Of a stretch of DNA of 64,000 nt, positions 17,981-29,060 are shown piece after piece. The stretch covers positions 2,570,001 to 2,634,000 of the forward strand of contig NZ_CP017480.1 of the NCBI RefSeq assembly GCF_001887595.1, in the 5' to 3' direction. This DNA comes from Luteibacter rhizovicinus DSM 16549 (GTDB taxonomy: Bacteria; Pseudomonadota; Gammaproteobacteria; Xanthomonadales; Rhodanobacteraceae). The notes beneath the pieces are model-generated. The model searched no databases, was not told the DNA's origin, and saw only the letters and a program-made list of their open reading frames with translations. Each line of letters opens with the position of its first letter. Positions within the stretch are counted from its first letter, which is position 1. Made by a program: the position numbers and the translations under genes.

Positions 17981-18331
17981 TCAGGGAGCGGCGACGCGAG
18001 CGTCGCGACCCTCGGCGTTGTGGTGATCCTTGAGCTTTTCCTTGTGCTTCTTCAGCTGGTCGGCAAGCTTGGCGATCATCGCGTCGATGGCTTTGTGCAG
18101 GGCATCGGGCTTCTTTTCATCTTCGAGGCTGGCCACGCCGTCGGCGTGGAGACGGACGCCGGCACAATGGAGCGTGCCGCCGGCCTTGTGCTCGTTCTTG
18201 TCGACGGAAAGGACCACGTCGAGGGCGGTGATGTTGTCGAAAAGGCGTTCGAAGCGGCTGATTTGCTGTTCCACGCGCTCGCGCAGGGCAGGGGTGGGAT
18301 GGATGTGCTGGCCGCTGATCTGGATTTGCAT
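17981..18331 (-). CDS. hpf: Ribosome hibernation promoting factor, short type
   Basis: 116 residues. The N-terminal MQIQISGQHIHPTPALRERVEQ and the LFDNITALDVVLSVDK strand belong to the ribosome-associated inhibitor fold. A lysine-rich C-terminal helix (DQLKKHKEKLKDHH) follows. It lacks the dimerisation domain of long HPF and is slightly longer than E. coli HPF (95). It binds the 30S decoding region in stationary phase to give 100S or silenced ribosomes. It follows rpoN in the standard order. Confidence 0.93.
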   Translation of the reverse strand: MQIQISGQHIHPTPALRERVEQQISRFERLFDNITALDVVLSVDKNEHKAGGTLHCAGVRLHADGVASLEDEKKPDALHKAIDAMIAKLADQLKKHKEKLKDHHNAEGRDARVAAP

Positions 18332-18448
18332 GACGCCTCCTTCTTGCTGAGGGTGCCGCCTTGGTGGCGACGAGTGCGGAACGACGGAGTGCCGTTCCTC
18401 AAGCCTGAAATGGTGTGACCGTGGACCTCCGTGAGGGTTCCCCGCGCC

Positions 18449-19930
18449 TCAACTGGCGCGGACACGTTCGCTGGAGCTGGGGATGCGCAGGGCTTCCCGG
18501 TACTTGGCTACCGTACGGCGGGCTACCTGAATTCCGCGTCGATGGAGTTCCTCGGCCAGGGCCTGGTCGGACAGCGGGCGCCGCGCGTCCTCGCCCGTGA
18601 TGAGCTTGCGGAGCATGGCCTGGATCGCGGTGGCCGAGGCGCTGCCGCCGTCCTCCGTGGCCACGCCACTGGAGAAGAAGTGCTTCAGTTCGAAGGTACC
18701 GCGCGGCGTGTGCATGTACTTGCGCGTAGTGACCCGGGAAATGGTCGATTCGTGCATGCCGACCTCCTCCGCCACCTCGCGCAGGACCAGCGGATGCATC
18801 GCCTCCGGGCCGTAGTCGAGGAAGGCGCTTTGCCGGCGGACGATCACGTCGGCCACCTTGGTCAGCGTCTCGGCGCGCGACTGCAGGCTCTTCAGCAGCC
18901 AGCGGGCTTCCTGTAGCTGGCCCTTCATCCAGGTGGCGTCGTCGCCGCGGGCGCGAGCGATGAGGTTGCAGTAGTGCTGGTTGAGGCCCAGCCGGGGCTG
19001 GGCATCGGGATTGAGGCTGACCTGCCAGCGGCCGTTTTCGCGGCGCGCGTAGACGTCGGGGGCGACGTATTCCACGGGCGTGGCGTCCAGGGCGGAGCCG
19101 GGGCGCGGATCGAGGCTGCGGATCAGGGCGGCCGCGGCGGCGACGTCTTCCTCGGCGGCCTTGAGCTTGCGGGCGATCTTGGCCGCGTCGTTGCGCGCCA
19201 GGAGCTCGAGCTCATCGGTGACCACGCGGATGGCAAGGTCGCGATGCGGCGTATCCAGGGCGAACTGCGACAGCTGGCAGAGCAGGCAGTCACGCAGGTC
19301 CAGGCTGGCGATGCCCGTGGGGTCGAAGCGCTGCACGCGCTGGCGCACGCGCTCGATCTCCTCGGCGCTGGCATGCAGCTCGGCCGGCAGGGCGGCTTCG
19401 ACGGCCTCGACGCCGTCACGCAGATAACCGTCCTCGTCCAGCGCGTGGATGATCGCGGTAGCGATGGCGTGGTCGCGCGGCGAGAACTGGGACAGGTTGA
19501 GCTGCCACTCGAGGTGTTGCTGGAGGCTTTCGGGAGCGGCGTTCTGCGGTTCGAAGCCGTCCTCGTCGCCGCTGCCGGAGCGCGAAGGCGCACCGGCGTA
19601 GTCGCCGGCTTCGCCGTGGAAGCGATCGTCGTCCCACTCGGGAGCGAGCTCCTCCGAGGGGGTCGCGGTCGACTCTTCCTCGGCCTTGGAGGTCTTGGCG
19701 GGTGGTTCGTCGCGTGCCGGGAAGTCGGGGCCGTCGTAGTCGCCTTCTTCGGGCAACTCGGCCTCCGCTTCGGCATCCTCGGCGAACTCGAGCAGGGGGT
19801 TGCTTTCCGCGATCTGGCGGAGCTCGGCCTCGAGCTCCAGCTGCGACAACTGAAGCAGGCGGATGGCCTGCTGCAGCTGGGGCGTCAGCGTGAGCTGCTG
19901 ATGCAGGCGAAACTGAAGTCCGGGTTTCAT
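18449..19930 (-). CDS. rpoN: RNA polymerase sigma-54 factor
   Basis: 493 residues. The N-terminal activator-interacting region I is MKPGLQFRLHQQLTLTPQLQQ and LRQIAESNPLLE. An acidic region II (about 55-115) is long and low-complexity. The core-binding domain and helix-turn-helix follow, and the diagnostic RpoN box ARRTVAKYREAL is near the C-terminus. It sits between lptB and hpf. Binding sites of the type TGGCAC-N5-TTGC were not scored across the window. Confidence 0.97.
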   Translation of the reverse strand: MKPGLQFRLHQQLTLTPQLQQAIRLLQLSQLELEAELRQIAESNPLLEFAEDAEAEAELPEEGDYDGPDFPARDEPPAKTSKAEEESTATPSEELAPEWDDDRFHGEAGDYAGAPSRSGSGDEDGFEPQNAAPESLQQHLEWQLNLSQFSPRDHAIATAIIHALDEDGYLRDGVEAVEAALPAELHASAEEIERVRQRVQRFDPTGIASLDLRDCLLCQLSQFALDTPHRDLAIRVVTDELELLARNDAAKIARKLKAAEEDVAAAAALIRSLDPRPGSALDATPVEYVAPDVYARRENGRWQVSLNPDAQPRLGLNQHYCNLIARARGDDATWMKGQLQEARWLLKSLQSRAETLTKVADVIVRRQSAFLDYGPEAMHPLVLREVAEEVGMHESTISRVTTRKYMHTPRGTFELKHFFSSGVATEDGGSASATAIQAMLRKLITGEDARRPLSDQALAEELHRRGIQVARRTVAKYREALRIPSSSERVRAS

Positions 19931-20029
19931 GCCTTGGATGCGTGAGGTGTCGAATCCATCGTAACCCCTTGCGACCTTTCCAAACCAGCATTCCGGTGAG
20001 CCAGGCCCACCGGCCGAATAGGCAATACG

Positions 20030-20749
20030 TCAGATACGGAATTCACGGCCCAGGTATACCTCACGCACCTTCTCGTCGGCGAGGATGTGCTGGGGCGTAC
20101 CCCGGGACAGGACTTCGCCGTCATTGAGAATATACGCGCGGTCGCAGATGCCGAGCGTCTCACGGACGTTGTGATCGGTGATCAGCACGCCGATGCCGCG
20201 TTCCTTCAGGTGGCGGACGATGCGCTGGATCTCGCCGACCGAAATCGGATCGACGCCGGCGAAGGGTTCGTCCAGCAGCATGTAGCGCGGGCGCGCGGCC
20301 AGCGCACGGGCGATTTCCACGCGCCGACGTTCGCCACCGGACAGGCTGATGCCCTTCTGTTCCGCGATGTGGGCGATTTTCAGCTCGTCGAGCAGGCTTT
20401 CCAGCTCCTCTTCACGCTGCCGGCTGGTCATGTTGTCGCGCAGTTCGAGCACGGCCAGGATGTTGTCCGACACGCTGAGGCGGCGGAACACCGAGGCTTC
20501 CTGTGGCAGGTAGCCGATGCCGAGCTTGGCGCGGGCGTGCATGGGCAGGCCGGTGATGTCCTGCTGGTCGAGCTTGATCGAGCCGGCATCGGCCTGGATC
20601 AGGCCGACCACCATGTAGAAACAGGTGGTCTTGCCGGCGCCGTTGGGGCCAAGTAGCCCGACGACTTCACCTTCCCGGATGGAGAAGGCGAAATCACGGA
20701 CTACCTGGCGGGCGCGAAAGCGCTTCTGCAGGCCTTGGGCTGAAAGCAT
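20030..20749 (-). CDS. lptB: LPS export ABC transporter ATP-binding protein LptB
   Basis: 239 residues. Walker A GPNGAGKT is at 34-41. The ABC signature is [10 protein letters not shown] and Walker B is [12 protein letters not shown]. It powers extraction of lipopolysaccharide from the inner membrane with LptF/LptG (not in the window) and LptC. It starts 4 bp after the lptA stop codon. Confidence 0.97.
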   Translation of the reverse strand: MLSAQGLQKRFRARQVVRDFAFSIREGEVVGLLGPNGAGKTTCFYMVVGLIQADAGSIKLDQQDITGLPMHARAKLGIGYLPQEASVFRRLSVSDNILAVLELRDNMTSRQREEELESLLDELKIAHIAEQKGISLSGGERRRVEIARALAARPRYMLLDEPFAGVDPISVGEIQRIVRHLKERGIGVLITDHNVRETLGICDRAYILNDGEVLSRGTPQHILADEKVREVYLGREFRI

Positions 20750-20753
20750 CGGG

Positions 20754-21401
20754 TCAGGGCTTCTTCGGCTGGGGCGGCTTGGCGGCCGGCGGTGTGGCGG
20801 GTGCGGCCGGAGCCGCGCCCGGGGGCGGGTTCTTCGGCTGGAAGACCATGTGCACGGGCTGCGGGCCGTTGCTCTCGCCCGTCATGGTGCTGTTGGTCGT
20901 GTTGTAGGTGATCTTGTCGCCGTCGCTCTGGTTGAGCTTGCTCTTGTCGGCGCCATCGGTCTGCTTGTCGACATGCGCATTGCCGGTGAGCACGGCGATG
21001 CCGTTGCCGCTGTTGGCGGGGTCTTCCGGCTTGTAATCGATGTTGCTGGCGTGGCCCCGCATCAGCAGGTCCTGGTCGTCCAGCTGCTGCACCGTGGCCG
21101 GGCTACCGTCGATGATGACGCGGATGATCTGGTTGTCGGCGTCGAGGTAGCCGGTCGCCTTGTCGCCGGTGATCTTCAGCGTGCCCTGGGTCAGCAGCAC
21201 GTTGCCGGTCCAGATCACCTTGCCCGGCTGGGTGCTGTTCGCCTGCTGCTGGGTGCCGTCGAACGACTTCGAGGTGACGTTGGTTGGCTGCGTGCGATCG
21301 GACTGCTTGGCGACGGCGGGCATGCTCGTGGCGAATGCCACGCCGAGCACCGCAAGGAGGACCTTAGCGCTTGCGAGGCGGGTAGACGGTGTGGACTGCA
21401 T
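20754..21401 (-). CDS. lptA: LPS transport periplasmic protein LptA
   Basis: 215 residues from ATG 21401, chosen because GGAGC lies just upstream; the frame extends further but without a ribosome site. A signal peptide ends near AMPAVA-like MPAVAKQ. The OstA/LptA beta-jellyroll covers the middle ([34 protein letters not shown]). The Pro/Ala-rich C-terminal tail [14 protein letters not shown] is unusual. It forms the periplasmic LPS bridge between LptC and LptD. The start lies inside the 3' end of lptC. Confidence 0.94.
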   Translation of the reverse strand: MQSTPSTRLASAKVLLAVLGVAFATSMPAVAKQSDRTQPTNVTSKSFDGTQQQANSTQPGKVIWTGNVLLTQGTLKITGDKATGYLDADNQIIRVIIDGSPATVQQLDDQDLLMRGHASNIDYKPEDPANSGNGIAVLTGNAHVDKQTDGADKSKLNQSDGDKITYNTTNSTMTGESNGPQPVHMVFQPKNPPPGAAPAAPATPPAAKPPQPKKP

Positions 21402-21963
21402 CGAGGAGCTCCAAATGCTTGGTATCGAGATTGGCGCGCATGCCAACGCCTTCCATTGTAGAGGCTCCCTGAACGATCCGGGCCGCCTCCGCCGTCTCCA
21501 GACGGTTCTCCTTCGGCCACGCGGTGACCTCGGAGGTGTCGATGCTGGCCGGCGGGTTCTGCTCGAAGGCGATGCGGTCCATGTGGACCTTGCCCTGCAG
21601 CTTGAGCAGGCTGCCGTCCTTGTTCACCCAGCCGTATTCGGAATGACCTTTCCAGGGTGGCGCCGTCAGGTCCTTGGTCGGCGGCAGGACGAAGTCGGGC
21701 GCGTTGATGTACAGCGACTCGTCGTCCTCGCGGCGTTCCAGGTGGGGCGCAATCAACTTGAAGGCGGGCTGGCCGAAGTCGTTGTAGGAGTCGAGATTGA
21801 AGTTGGTAAGCACGTAGCCCGAGCGCGGCGGCCCGACGAAATCGTCGACCTTCTTGTCGGGGGCAACCCAGTAATAGAGCAGGACGCTGGCACCAAGCAG
21901 CACGGCGAGCACGCCGGCGACGCCCGCGGCGCTGCGGTCCTTGAACAGGAGCATCAGGTTCAC
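21364..21963 (-). CDS. lptC: LPS export system protein LptC
   Basis: 199 residues. One N-terminal membrane anchor (about 13-33) precedes a periplasmic beta-jellyroll domain with YVLTNFNLDSYNDFGQPAFKLIAP and KLQGKVHMDR. It accepts LPS from LptBFG and passes it to LptA. The ATG overlaps the kdsC stop codon by 4 bp, and its own 3' end overlaps lptA by 38 bp, so the operon is tightly coupled. Confidence 0.93.
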   Translation of the reverse strand: MNLMLLFKDRSAAGVAGVLAVLLGASVLLYYWVAPDKKVDDFVGPPRSGYVLTNFNLDSYNDFGQPAFKLIAPHLERREDDESLYINAPDFVLPPTKDLTAPPWKGHSEYGWVNKDGSLLKLQGKVHMDRIAFEQNPPASIDTSEVTAWPKENRLETAEAARIVQGASTMEGVGMRANLDTKHLELLDAVHTVYPPRKR

Positions 21964-22508
21964 AGCCAGCGATCCCGCTCGGCTTCGGCCTTGCCCTGGG
22001 CGGCGAGGATCAGGTCGGCCACCTCGCGGGCGGCGCCGTAACCGCCGGACAGGCGGGTGCGGATGTGTGCGCGCTCGACAACCCAGGGGTGTGCGTTGGC
22101 GACCGCCACGGCGAGTCCGGCGATGCCCATGGCAGCCAGATCGGGCAGGTCGTCGCCGACGAAGGCGGATTGCTCGGGCGTCAGGCGCAGGGCATCCAGC
22201 AGCTCGGTAAGGCAGGCCCGCTTGTCTTTCTGGCCCTGGTAGACGTGCTGGATGCCCAGCTCTTCCGCGCGCAGCGACACCGGGTGGCTGATGCGGGCGG
22301 TGATGATGGCGACCTTGACGCCGTTTTCCTGCAGGCGCTTCAGGCCCAGCCCGTCATGGACGTGGAAGACCTTGGTCTCGCGGCCGTCTTCGGCGTACCA
22401 CAGGCGGCCGTCGGTGAGCGTTCCGTCCACGTCAAAAACGACCACGCGTACTCGGGCAGCGCGCTCGGCGATATCGGCGGAAATCTCGGTGTAATGCGTG
22501 TAGGGCAT
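21960..22508 (-). CDS. kdsC: 3-deoxy-D-manno-octulosonate 8-phosphate phosphatase
   Basis: 182 residues. The HAD-superfamily nucleophile motif VVFDVDGTLTDG has Asp26 and Asp28. The Lys and acidic motif IV residues are in NAHPWV and FVGDDLPDLAAM. It converts Kdo 8-phosphate to Kdo for lipopolysaccharide core synthesis. It lies 20 bp after kdsD and overlaps lptC by 4 bp. Confidence 0.95.
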   Translation of the reverse strand: MPYTHYTEISADIAERAARVRVVVFDVDGTLTDGRLWYAEDGRETKVFHVHDGLGLKRLQENGVKVAIITARISHPVSLRAEELGIQHVYQGQKDKRACLTELLDALRLTPEQSAFVGDDLPDLAAMGIAGLAVAVANAHPWVVERAHIRTRLSGGYGAAREVADLILAAQGKAEAERDRWL

Positions 22509-22528
22509 GGGCTTCTGGTGGCTGGGCG

Positions 22529-23542
22529 TCAGACGACGCGGGCGCGGAGCAGGTCGTGGATATTCAGTGCGCCGACCACACGCCCGTCGGCATCGGTGAC
22601 CAGCAGCGCGTTGATCTGGTGTTTTTCCATCAGCTGCGCCGCTTCCACGGCGAGCTTGTCGGAGCCGATGGTCTTCGGCCCCCGGGTCATCAGCTGGGCG
22701 ACGGTAGCGCTGCGCAGGTCGATGCCGTGGTCGTCGAGACAGCGGCGAAGGTCGCCGTCGGTGAACACACCCAGCAGGACGCCGTCGTCATCGACCACGG
22801 CGGTCATGCCCAGGTGCTTGCGGCTCATCTCGACGAGCGCTTCGCTGAGGGTGGCATCGCGGCGGACGCGAGGAACGTCGTCCCCGGCGTGCATGACATC
22901 GGCGATGTGCAGGAGCAGGCGGCGGCCGAGACTGCCGGCCGGATGCGAGCGTGCGAAATCGTCGGAGGTGAATCCACGGGCCTCGAGCAGGGCGACGGCG
23001 AGCGCATCGCCCATCACCAGGGCGGCCGTGGTGCTGGCCGTGGGTGCCAGGCCGTGCGGGCAGGCCTCGGAGCTCACGCTGCCATCGATATTGACGTCGG
23101 CCTGCCGGGCCAGTGACGACTTCGGGTTGCCCGTGATCGCGATCAGCCGAATGCCCTGGCGCTTGATCGCAGGAAGGATGAAGAGCAGTTCGTCGGTCTC
23201 GCCGGAGTAGGAGATTCCGAGCAGGATATCGTCCGGCTGGATCATGCCGAGATCGCCATGGCTGGCCTCGCCCGGGTGGACGAAGAACGACGGCGTACCC
23301 GTCGACGCCAGTGTGGCGGCGATCTTGCGTGCGATATGGCCGCTCTTGCCCATGCCGGAGACGACCACGCGGCCCTTGCAGGCCAGGATCATCTGGCAGG
23401 CCGCCACGAAGGAGGCGTCGACCTTCTCTTCCAGGGCACGGATGGCCGCTGCCTCGGTGACGATCACGGTACGCGCACTACGGACGACGATATCGGCGTT
23501 CACGAGCGGGTGATCGAGAGGCGGTGCGGTGCGGGCATTCAT
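22529..23542 (-). CDS. kdsD: D-arabinose 5-phosphate isomerase
   Basis: 337 residues from ATG 23542, preceded by GAGG; the frame is open for another 65 codons upstream, but these cover the promoter region and look non-coding. The SIS domain (about 45-180) carries VVVSGMGKSGHIARK, GEASHGDLGMI and ISYSGETDE. Two CBS domains follow (about 205-337). It converts ribulose 5-phosphate to arabinose 5-phosphate, the first Kdo-specific step. First gene of the kdsDC-lptCAB run and divergent from a bolA-type gene. Confidence 0.95.
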   Translation of the reverse strand: MNARTAPPLDHPLVNADIVVRSARTVIVTEAAAIRALEEKVDASFVAACQMILACKGRVVVSGMGKSGHIARKIAATLASTGTPSFFVHPGEASHGDLGMIQPDDILLGISYSGETDELLFILPAIKRQGIRLIAITGNPKSSLARQADVNIDGSVSSEACPHGLAPTASTTAALVMGDALAVALLEARGFTSDDFARSHPAGSLGRRLLLHIADVMHAGDDVPRVRRDATLSEALVEMSRKHLGMTAVVDDDGVLLGVFTDGDLRRCLDDHGIDLRSATVAQLMTRGPKTIGSDKLAVEAAQLMEKHQINALLVTDADGRVVGALNIHDLLRARVV

Positions 23543-23712
23543 GCGGCCTCGGGGGTCCGGGTTGGGGCGTTTGACCCGGGATGTCCATTTCTGCGACACC
23601 GGATTTCCATTACCATTACATATTCTCATTTTATCGTCGCCGCCATCGAACGGTGGTTCAGGGTCCGTTTCGGAACCCTTCGGCCTGGCGACCCCCTTCC
23701 AACGGAGAATCC

Positions 23713-23952
23713 ATGGACGCTGCACGCATCCAGGCATTGATCGAAGCCGGCCTGCCCGGTGCCCTGGTGAACGTTCGCGGCGACGACGGCGTGCACTTCG
23801 AGGCTGACGTGATCTCGGATCAGTTCGCCGGCAAGCTTCCGCTGGCGCGTCACCGCCTTGTCTATGCCACCCTCGGCGACCTCATGGGCGGTGCCATCCA
23901 CGCCCTGGGCCTGAAGACCCTCACTCCCGAAGAAGCCGCCGGCCGCCGCTGA
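23713..23952 (+). CDS. BolA family protein, IbaG/YrbA-like
   Basis: 79 residues from ATG 23713. The frame is open upstream but lacks a ribosome site there. It has the compact BolA fold: MDAARIQALIEAGLPGALVNV, then a strand region, then the conserved HRLVYATLGDLMGG block. BolA/IbaG proteins partner monothiol glutaredoxins in iron-sulfur handling. The position just upstream of murA, divergent from the LPS genes, matches ibaG in E. coli and supports IbaG over BolA. Confidence 0.9.
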   Translation: MDAARIQALIEAGLPGALVNVRGDDGVHFEADVISDQFAGKLPLARHRLVYATLGDLMGGAIHALGLKTLTPEEAAGRR

Positions 23953-23990
23953 CGCGCGCCGCGACTTCCTTCGCACGATCTCCTCTCTAG

Positions 23991-25262
<1,272 letters not shown>

Positions 25263-25280
25263 GCCATCTGTCTGTGGAAC

Positions 25281-25309
25281 AAAAAAGCCGGCTGACGCCG
25301 GCTTTTTTT
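25281..25309 (+). terminator. Rho-independent terminator after murA
   Basis: A 12-bp stem AAAAAAGCCGGC-tgac-GCCGGCTTTTTT with a T tail, 18 bp after the murA stop codon. Being A/T-flanked on both sides, it may also terminate the DUF3108 gene coming from the other strand. Confidence 0.92.
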
Positions 25310-25315
25310 GCTCTG

Positions 25316-25341
25316 GTAGGAGCCGATTTATGTGAAAGCCG
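25316..25341. repeat. Degenerate REP arm
   Basis: GTAGGAGCCGATTTATGTGA then AAGCC: the REP arm with the inner ATCGGC replaced by TATGTG, so the palindrome is broken. It ends just before the stop codon of the DUF3108 gene. Confidence 0.6.
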
Positions 25342-25346
25342 CTATT

Positions 25347-26048
25347 TCAGTTGCCCTTGAAGCTCACCAGCTCCAGCGTCAGGTCGCCGCCATCCTTCGG
25401 TGCCAGCTTCACCGGCACCGGGTACTTTGTCGGCACGTACCACGCGCTGAAGGTGGCGGCCTGGTCGGCACGGTCCACGCGCTGGGCATCGAACGAGCCG
25501 GCGGGAACGGTGACTTTCTCCTTGCCGGATACCTCGAACGACTGGTTCTCCACGGCCTGTTTCACGGCGACGGGGAAGGTGACCTGCTGCCGGCCCGCAG
25601 CCAGTGCGACGCCAAGTGCCAGGGGGAGCGTATTGCGCTCGACCATGTTCGGCACGGCGGCGTAGCTGTAGCTCTTCTTGGTGTCCTGCACCTGGACGGT
25701 ATTGCCCTGGATGGTCACGTCACGCGTCTTGCTTTTGAACGACGAGTCCAGCTGGTAGTGGTAGCTGATCGCCGACGGCACCATGCCGGACCAGGCGAAG
25801 CGCGAGATTTCGCTCACGTTGGCACCCATGGCTGCCGCAAGGCCACCGGTTCCCTTGGTCTGGTTGCTGTATTCGTACTGGCCGCCACCGACGGACTTGA
25901 GGGTGATGGTCGCGTCGCCGAGCGGTTTGCCGCCCTGCAGCACGCGATACGTCGCGGTAAAAGACTGCGGTACGTTCGCGGCAAAAGCGGCGACGGGCAG
26001 GGCGAGGGCCAGCGCAAGGCCGGCGCGGAGCAGGGGAGTGGTCTTCAT
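25347..26048 (-). CDS. DUF3108 domain-containing exported protein
   Basis: 233 residues from ATG 26048. The signal peptide MKTTPLLRAGLALALALPVAAFA is clear. The rest is the beta-rich DUF3108 domain (SFTATYRVLQGGKPLGDATITL, FSAWYVPTKYPVPVKL), found in periplasmic or lipoprotein-like proteins of unknown role. The upstream frame is open through purN but that part is shadow. It follows purN by 130 bp, most of which is a REP pair, so co-transcription is uncertain. Confidence 0.88.
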   Translation of the reverse strand: MKTTPLLRAGLALALALPVAAFAANVPQSFTATYRVLQGGKPLGDATITLKSVGGGQYEYSNQTKGTGGLAAAMGANVSEISRFAWSGMVPSAISYHYQLDSSFKSKTRDVTIQGNTVQVQDTKKSYSYAAVPNMVERNTLPLALGVALAAGRQQVTFPVAVKQAVENQSFEVSGKEKVTVPAGSFDAQRVDRADQAATFSAWYVPTKYPVPVKLAPKDGGDLTLELVSFKGN

Positions 26049-26101
26049 GCCGCCAAGTCTAGCGGCGGCGCCTGAATGGTGGGCAAGGGCCGCCGCTCTT
26101 G

Positions 26102-26182
26102 GTAGGAGCCGATTCATCGGCGATCCCGCGGCAGCGGGCCGGGTTGGCGCGAGCACCCAATCGCCGATGAATCGGCTCCTAC
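26102..26182. repeat. REP pair overlapping the purN stop codon
   Basis: GTAGGAGCCGATTCATCGGC (from 26102) and the inverted arm ATCGCCGATGAATCGGCTCC (from 26160, continuing TACG) enclose a GC-rich spacer that itself has a small hairpin. The outer base triplet of the right arm (cta at 26179-26181) is the TAG stop codon of purN on the minus strand. Confidence 0.85.
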
Positions 26183-26820
26183 GGAAGGAGCGTCGCGATA
26201 TCGAGCGGAGAGGCGAGCGGCACCCCATCGAACACCGGCTGGCCATCCCAGCGCAGGCGGTGGCTGGCAATGGCCGCCACGACGGCCGGCAACAGGCGAT
26301 GTTCCTCGACCAGCAGTCGCGCGGCCAGCGAGGCCTCGGTGTCGTCGGCGTGCACGGCGATACGGGCCTGCGCGACCACCGGTCCGCCATCCAGTTCGGC
26401 GGTGACGAAGTGGACGCTGGCACCGTGTTCGGCGTCGCCGGCTTCGAGGCATCGGCGATGCGTATGCAGGCCGCGATACTTCGGCAGCAGGGACGGATGC
26501 ACGTTGATCGCCCGGCCTTCCCAGTCGGCGACCACGCTGGCGTCGATGATCCGCATGAAACCGGCCAGGACCAGCAGGTCGGCACCGGCCTCGGCGACGC
26601 GGCCGAACAATGCGCGATCGAAGTCGCTACGCGTGGCGTAGTCACGTGGATCGAGGAAGACCGTCGGGATGCCCGCATCAGCGGCCACGGACAGGGCACC
26701 GGCCGATGCCTTATCGCTACCGACAAGGACGAACTCGACCGGCAGCCGCGCGGCGATCAGCGCGGCGAGATTGCTGCCGCGCCCGGAAGCGAGCGCGGCG
26801 ACACGCAAGGGTCGATCCAC
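26179..26820 (-). CDS. purN: Phosphoribosylglycinamide formyltransferase
   Basis: 213 residues from GTG 26820, which lies 8 bp after the purM stop codon. From this start, the catalytic residues fall at Asn106, His108 (AINVHPSLLPKYRG) and Asp144 (AELDGGP), the same numbers as in E. coli PurN. The N-terminal ASGRGSN loop binds the phosphate of GAR. It transfers the formyl group from 10-formyl-THF to GAR in purine synthesis. The last codon and stop are formed by the end of a REP element. Confidence 0.94.
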   Translation of the reverse strand: MDRPLRVAALASGRGSNLAALIAARLPVEFVLVGSDKASAGALSVAADAGIPTVFLDPRDYATRSDFDRALFGRVAEAGADLLVLAGFMRIIDASVVADWEGRAINVHPSLLPKYRGLHTHRRCLEAGDAEHGASVHFVTAELDGGPVVAQARIAVHADDTEASLAARLLVEEHRLLPAVVAAIASHRLRWDGQPVFDGVPLASPLDIATLLP

Positions 26821-26828
26821 GGAGCGGA

Positions 26829-27866
26829 TCAGGCGATGTGGACGCGCTCGTCGCCGCCGGCGGCGACGACCGAGCCGATCGCCCAGGAGGCGAGACCGTG
26901 GGTAGCCAGCGCGGCCTTCGAGGCGTCGACCTGGTCCTGAGCCAGCAGCACGGTGAAACCGATGCCGCAGTTGAACGTGCGCCACATTTCCTCGCGGGCG
27001 ACCTTGCCTTCGCGCTGCAGCCACTGGAACACCGGCGGCAGCTCCCACGACGATGCATCGATGCTCAGGCCGAGGCCGTCAGGCACGACGCGGATGATGT
27101 TTTCCTTCAGGCCGCCGCCCGTGACATGGGCCATGCCGTGCACGTCGACCTTGGTCAGCAGGTCGAGGATCGGCTTCACGTAGATGGTGGTCGGCGCCAT
27201 CAGGGCGTCACCCAGCTTCACGCCGCCGATGTCCAGGTCGAGCGGCGAACCGGCGCGTTCGAGGATCTTGCGGATCAGCGAATAGCCGTTGGAATGCGGG
27301 CCGGAGGCGGCCACACCGAGAATGACGTCACCAGCGACGATTTTCGAGCCGTCGTTCATGGCGGACTTTTCGACCGCGCCGACGGTGAAGCCGGCGAGGT
27401 CGTATTCGCCCGGCGGGTACATGTCGGGCATCTCGGCGGTTTCGCCGCCGATCAGGGCGCAACCGGCCAGCTCACAGCCACGAGCGATGCCGCTGATGAC
27501 CGAGGCGGCGGTGTCGATGTCGAGCTTGCCGGTGGCGAAATAGTCGAGGAAGAACAACGGTTCGGCGCCCTGGACGAGGACGTCGTTGACGCACATGCCG
27601 ACCAGGTCGATGCCGATCGTGTCGTGACGGCCGAGGTTCTGGGCCAACTTGAGCTTGGTGCCCACGCCGTCGGTACCCGAGACCAGGACCGGCTCCTTGT
27701 AGCGACCGGAGAGGTCGAACAGGCCGCCGAAGCCACCGAGCCCGCCCATGACTTCAGGACGGAAGGTCCGCTTGACCATCGGCTTGATACGTTCGACGAG
27801 GGCGTTGCCGGCATCGATATCGACGCCTGCGTCGCGATAGGTGAGGGAGCCCTGGTCGGAGGACAT
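26829..27866 (-). CDS. purM: Phosphoribosylformylglycinamidine cyclo-ligase
   Basis: 345 residues from ATG 27866; an ATG at 27899 would add eleven residues. AIR synthase of purine synthesis. Family motifs are [15 protein letters not shown] at the N-terminus, [36 protein letters not shown] and [14 protein letters not shown]. It is operonic with purN and divergent from the DUF2066 gene across 137 bp, a gene order common in Xanthomonadales and pseudomonads. Confidence 0.96.
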   Translation of the reverse strand: MSSDQGSLTYRDAGVDIDAGNALVERIKPMVKRTFRPEVMGGLGGFGGLFDLSGRYKEPVLVSGTDGVGTKLKLAQNLGRHDTIGIDLVGMCVNDVLVQGAEPLFFLDYFATGKLDIDTAASVISGIARGCELAGCALIGGETAEMPDMYPPGEYDLAGFTVGAVEKSAMNDGSKIVAGDVILGVAASGPHSNGYSLIRKILERAGSPLDLDIGGVKLGDALMAPTTIYVKPILDLLTKVDVHGMAHVTGGGLKENIIRVVPDGLGLSIDASSWELPPVFQWLQREGKVAREEMWRTFNCGIGFTVLLAQDQVDASKAALATHGLASWAIGSVVAAGGDERVHIA

Positions 27867-28003
27867 AAGCGATACCGGCGCGTATTGGAAACCGTGCATG
27901 ATAGCAGCAAGCGACCCCGCGGCCTTGCCCTGCACGCCGTCTGGATGGACGGCATGGCAAGGTTTGGGCAGACTCCCCGTCTTCACAGAGCGACGCCACA
28001 ACC

Positions 28004-28990
28004 ATGCGCCCAGCCCGTTTCCTCGCCTTCCTGATGCTCTTCCTGCTGTCCTTCGTTGGCACGGCGGCGGCGCAGACCGCGATCTATACGGTGACGGTGC
28101 CGGTCGCCGACACCAGCGCCGCCGTGCGTGACCAGGCGTTTGCCAACGGCCTGACCCAGGTGCTCGCCCGGGCATCGAACGGCGCGGATCCGCGCTCCAA
28201 GCCGGGCTATGCCGAGGCGATCAAGCAGCCCGGTGGCCTGGTTCAGCAGTATCAGTACGCCCGCACGGGTGGCGCCAACGGCGCGCCGCTGAGCCTCGAT
28301 ATCGTCTTCGATCCGGGTGCGATCCGCCGCGTGCTCGCCGTCGGCGATGCCGCCGCGGCCGCTCCGAAGTCGCCGGTGCTGGTGATCGCCCGCGATGCGA
28401 GCGGCAAGCTGCTCGGCCAGCAGGACCTGCTCCCGCTGTCGCAGATGGCCGATACCCGCGGCTACCAGACCATCCTGCCCAAGCCGGATGCCACCCTGGA
28501 CGCCAATGCCATCGCCGGGGGCGATCCCGCCGCGATCGCGACGGTGGCGCGCCAGTACAACACCGCCGTGATCCTTATCGGCAAGGTCGGTGGCGACCAG
28601 ACCGACTGGACCCTGGTCTCGGCCGGTCGCACGAGCAACTGGAAAGACAGTGGCGAGGCGCGCGCGGCGCTGCTCTCCAATGGCGCCAACGCCATGGCGG
28701 ACAAGCTGGATCGCCAGTTCGCGGCGACCCAGGGCGGTAGCTCCAGCGGCAAGGTATGGGTGTCGGGCCTGCGCTCGGCCGCCGACTATGCCGGTCTGCT
28801 GTCGACCTTCCAGAACGACCCTGCGGTGAAGTCGGTCGCTCCGGTCGGTGCTACCGCCGAGGGCGTGCTGTTCAACGTGAGCGCCACCGCCCCGCTGGCC
28901 CGCCTGATCGCCGGCTACGCCTCCGCCGGCCATGTTCTTGCCGCCGACGCCCACGACGGCGCCGACCTCGCCGTTCGCTGGATCCCCTGA
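28004..28990 (+). CDS. DUF2066 domain-containing exported protein
   Basis: 328 residues. The signal peptide [23 protein letters not shown] is followed by the DUF2066 N-terminal signature: [29 protein letters not shown]. The function is unknown. The conserved position between purM and the PerM/hda genes supports the assignment. No lipobox, so a soluble periplasmic protein is likely. Confidence 0.9.
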   Translation: MRPARFLAFLMLFLLSFVGTAAAQTAIYTVTVPVADTSAAVRDQAFANGLTQVLARASNGADPRSKPGYAEAIKQPGGLVQQYQYARTGGANGAPLSLDIVFDPGAIRRVLAVGDAAAAAPKSPVLVIARDASGKLLGQQDLLPLSQMADTRGYQTILPKPDATLDANAIAGGDPAAIATVARQYNTAVILIGKVGGDQTDWTLVSAGRTSNWKDSGEARAALLSNGANAMADKLDRQFAATQGGSSSGKVWVSGLRSAADYAGLLSTFQNDPAVKSVAPVGATAEGVLFNVSATAPLARLIAGYASAGHVLAADAHDGADLAVRWIP

Positions 28991-29060
28991 TCCACGACAA
29001 TAGCGTCACCGCCGCCACGGGACGATGGCGGCGACCTTCTTATGCCGGAACTGGAATCGC

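Noticed and set aside
23604..23636. AT-rich stretch with AATGAGAAT on the minus strand, like half of a Fur box
   Set aside because: The second half does not match, so it is at best one half-site; it probably reflects promoter DNA between kdsD and the bolA-type gene.
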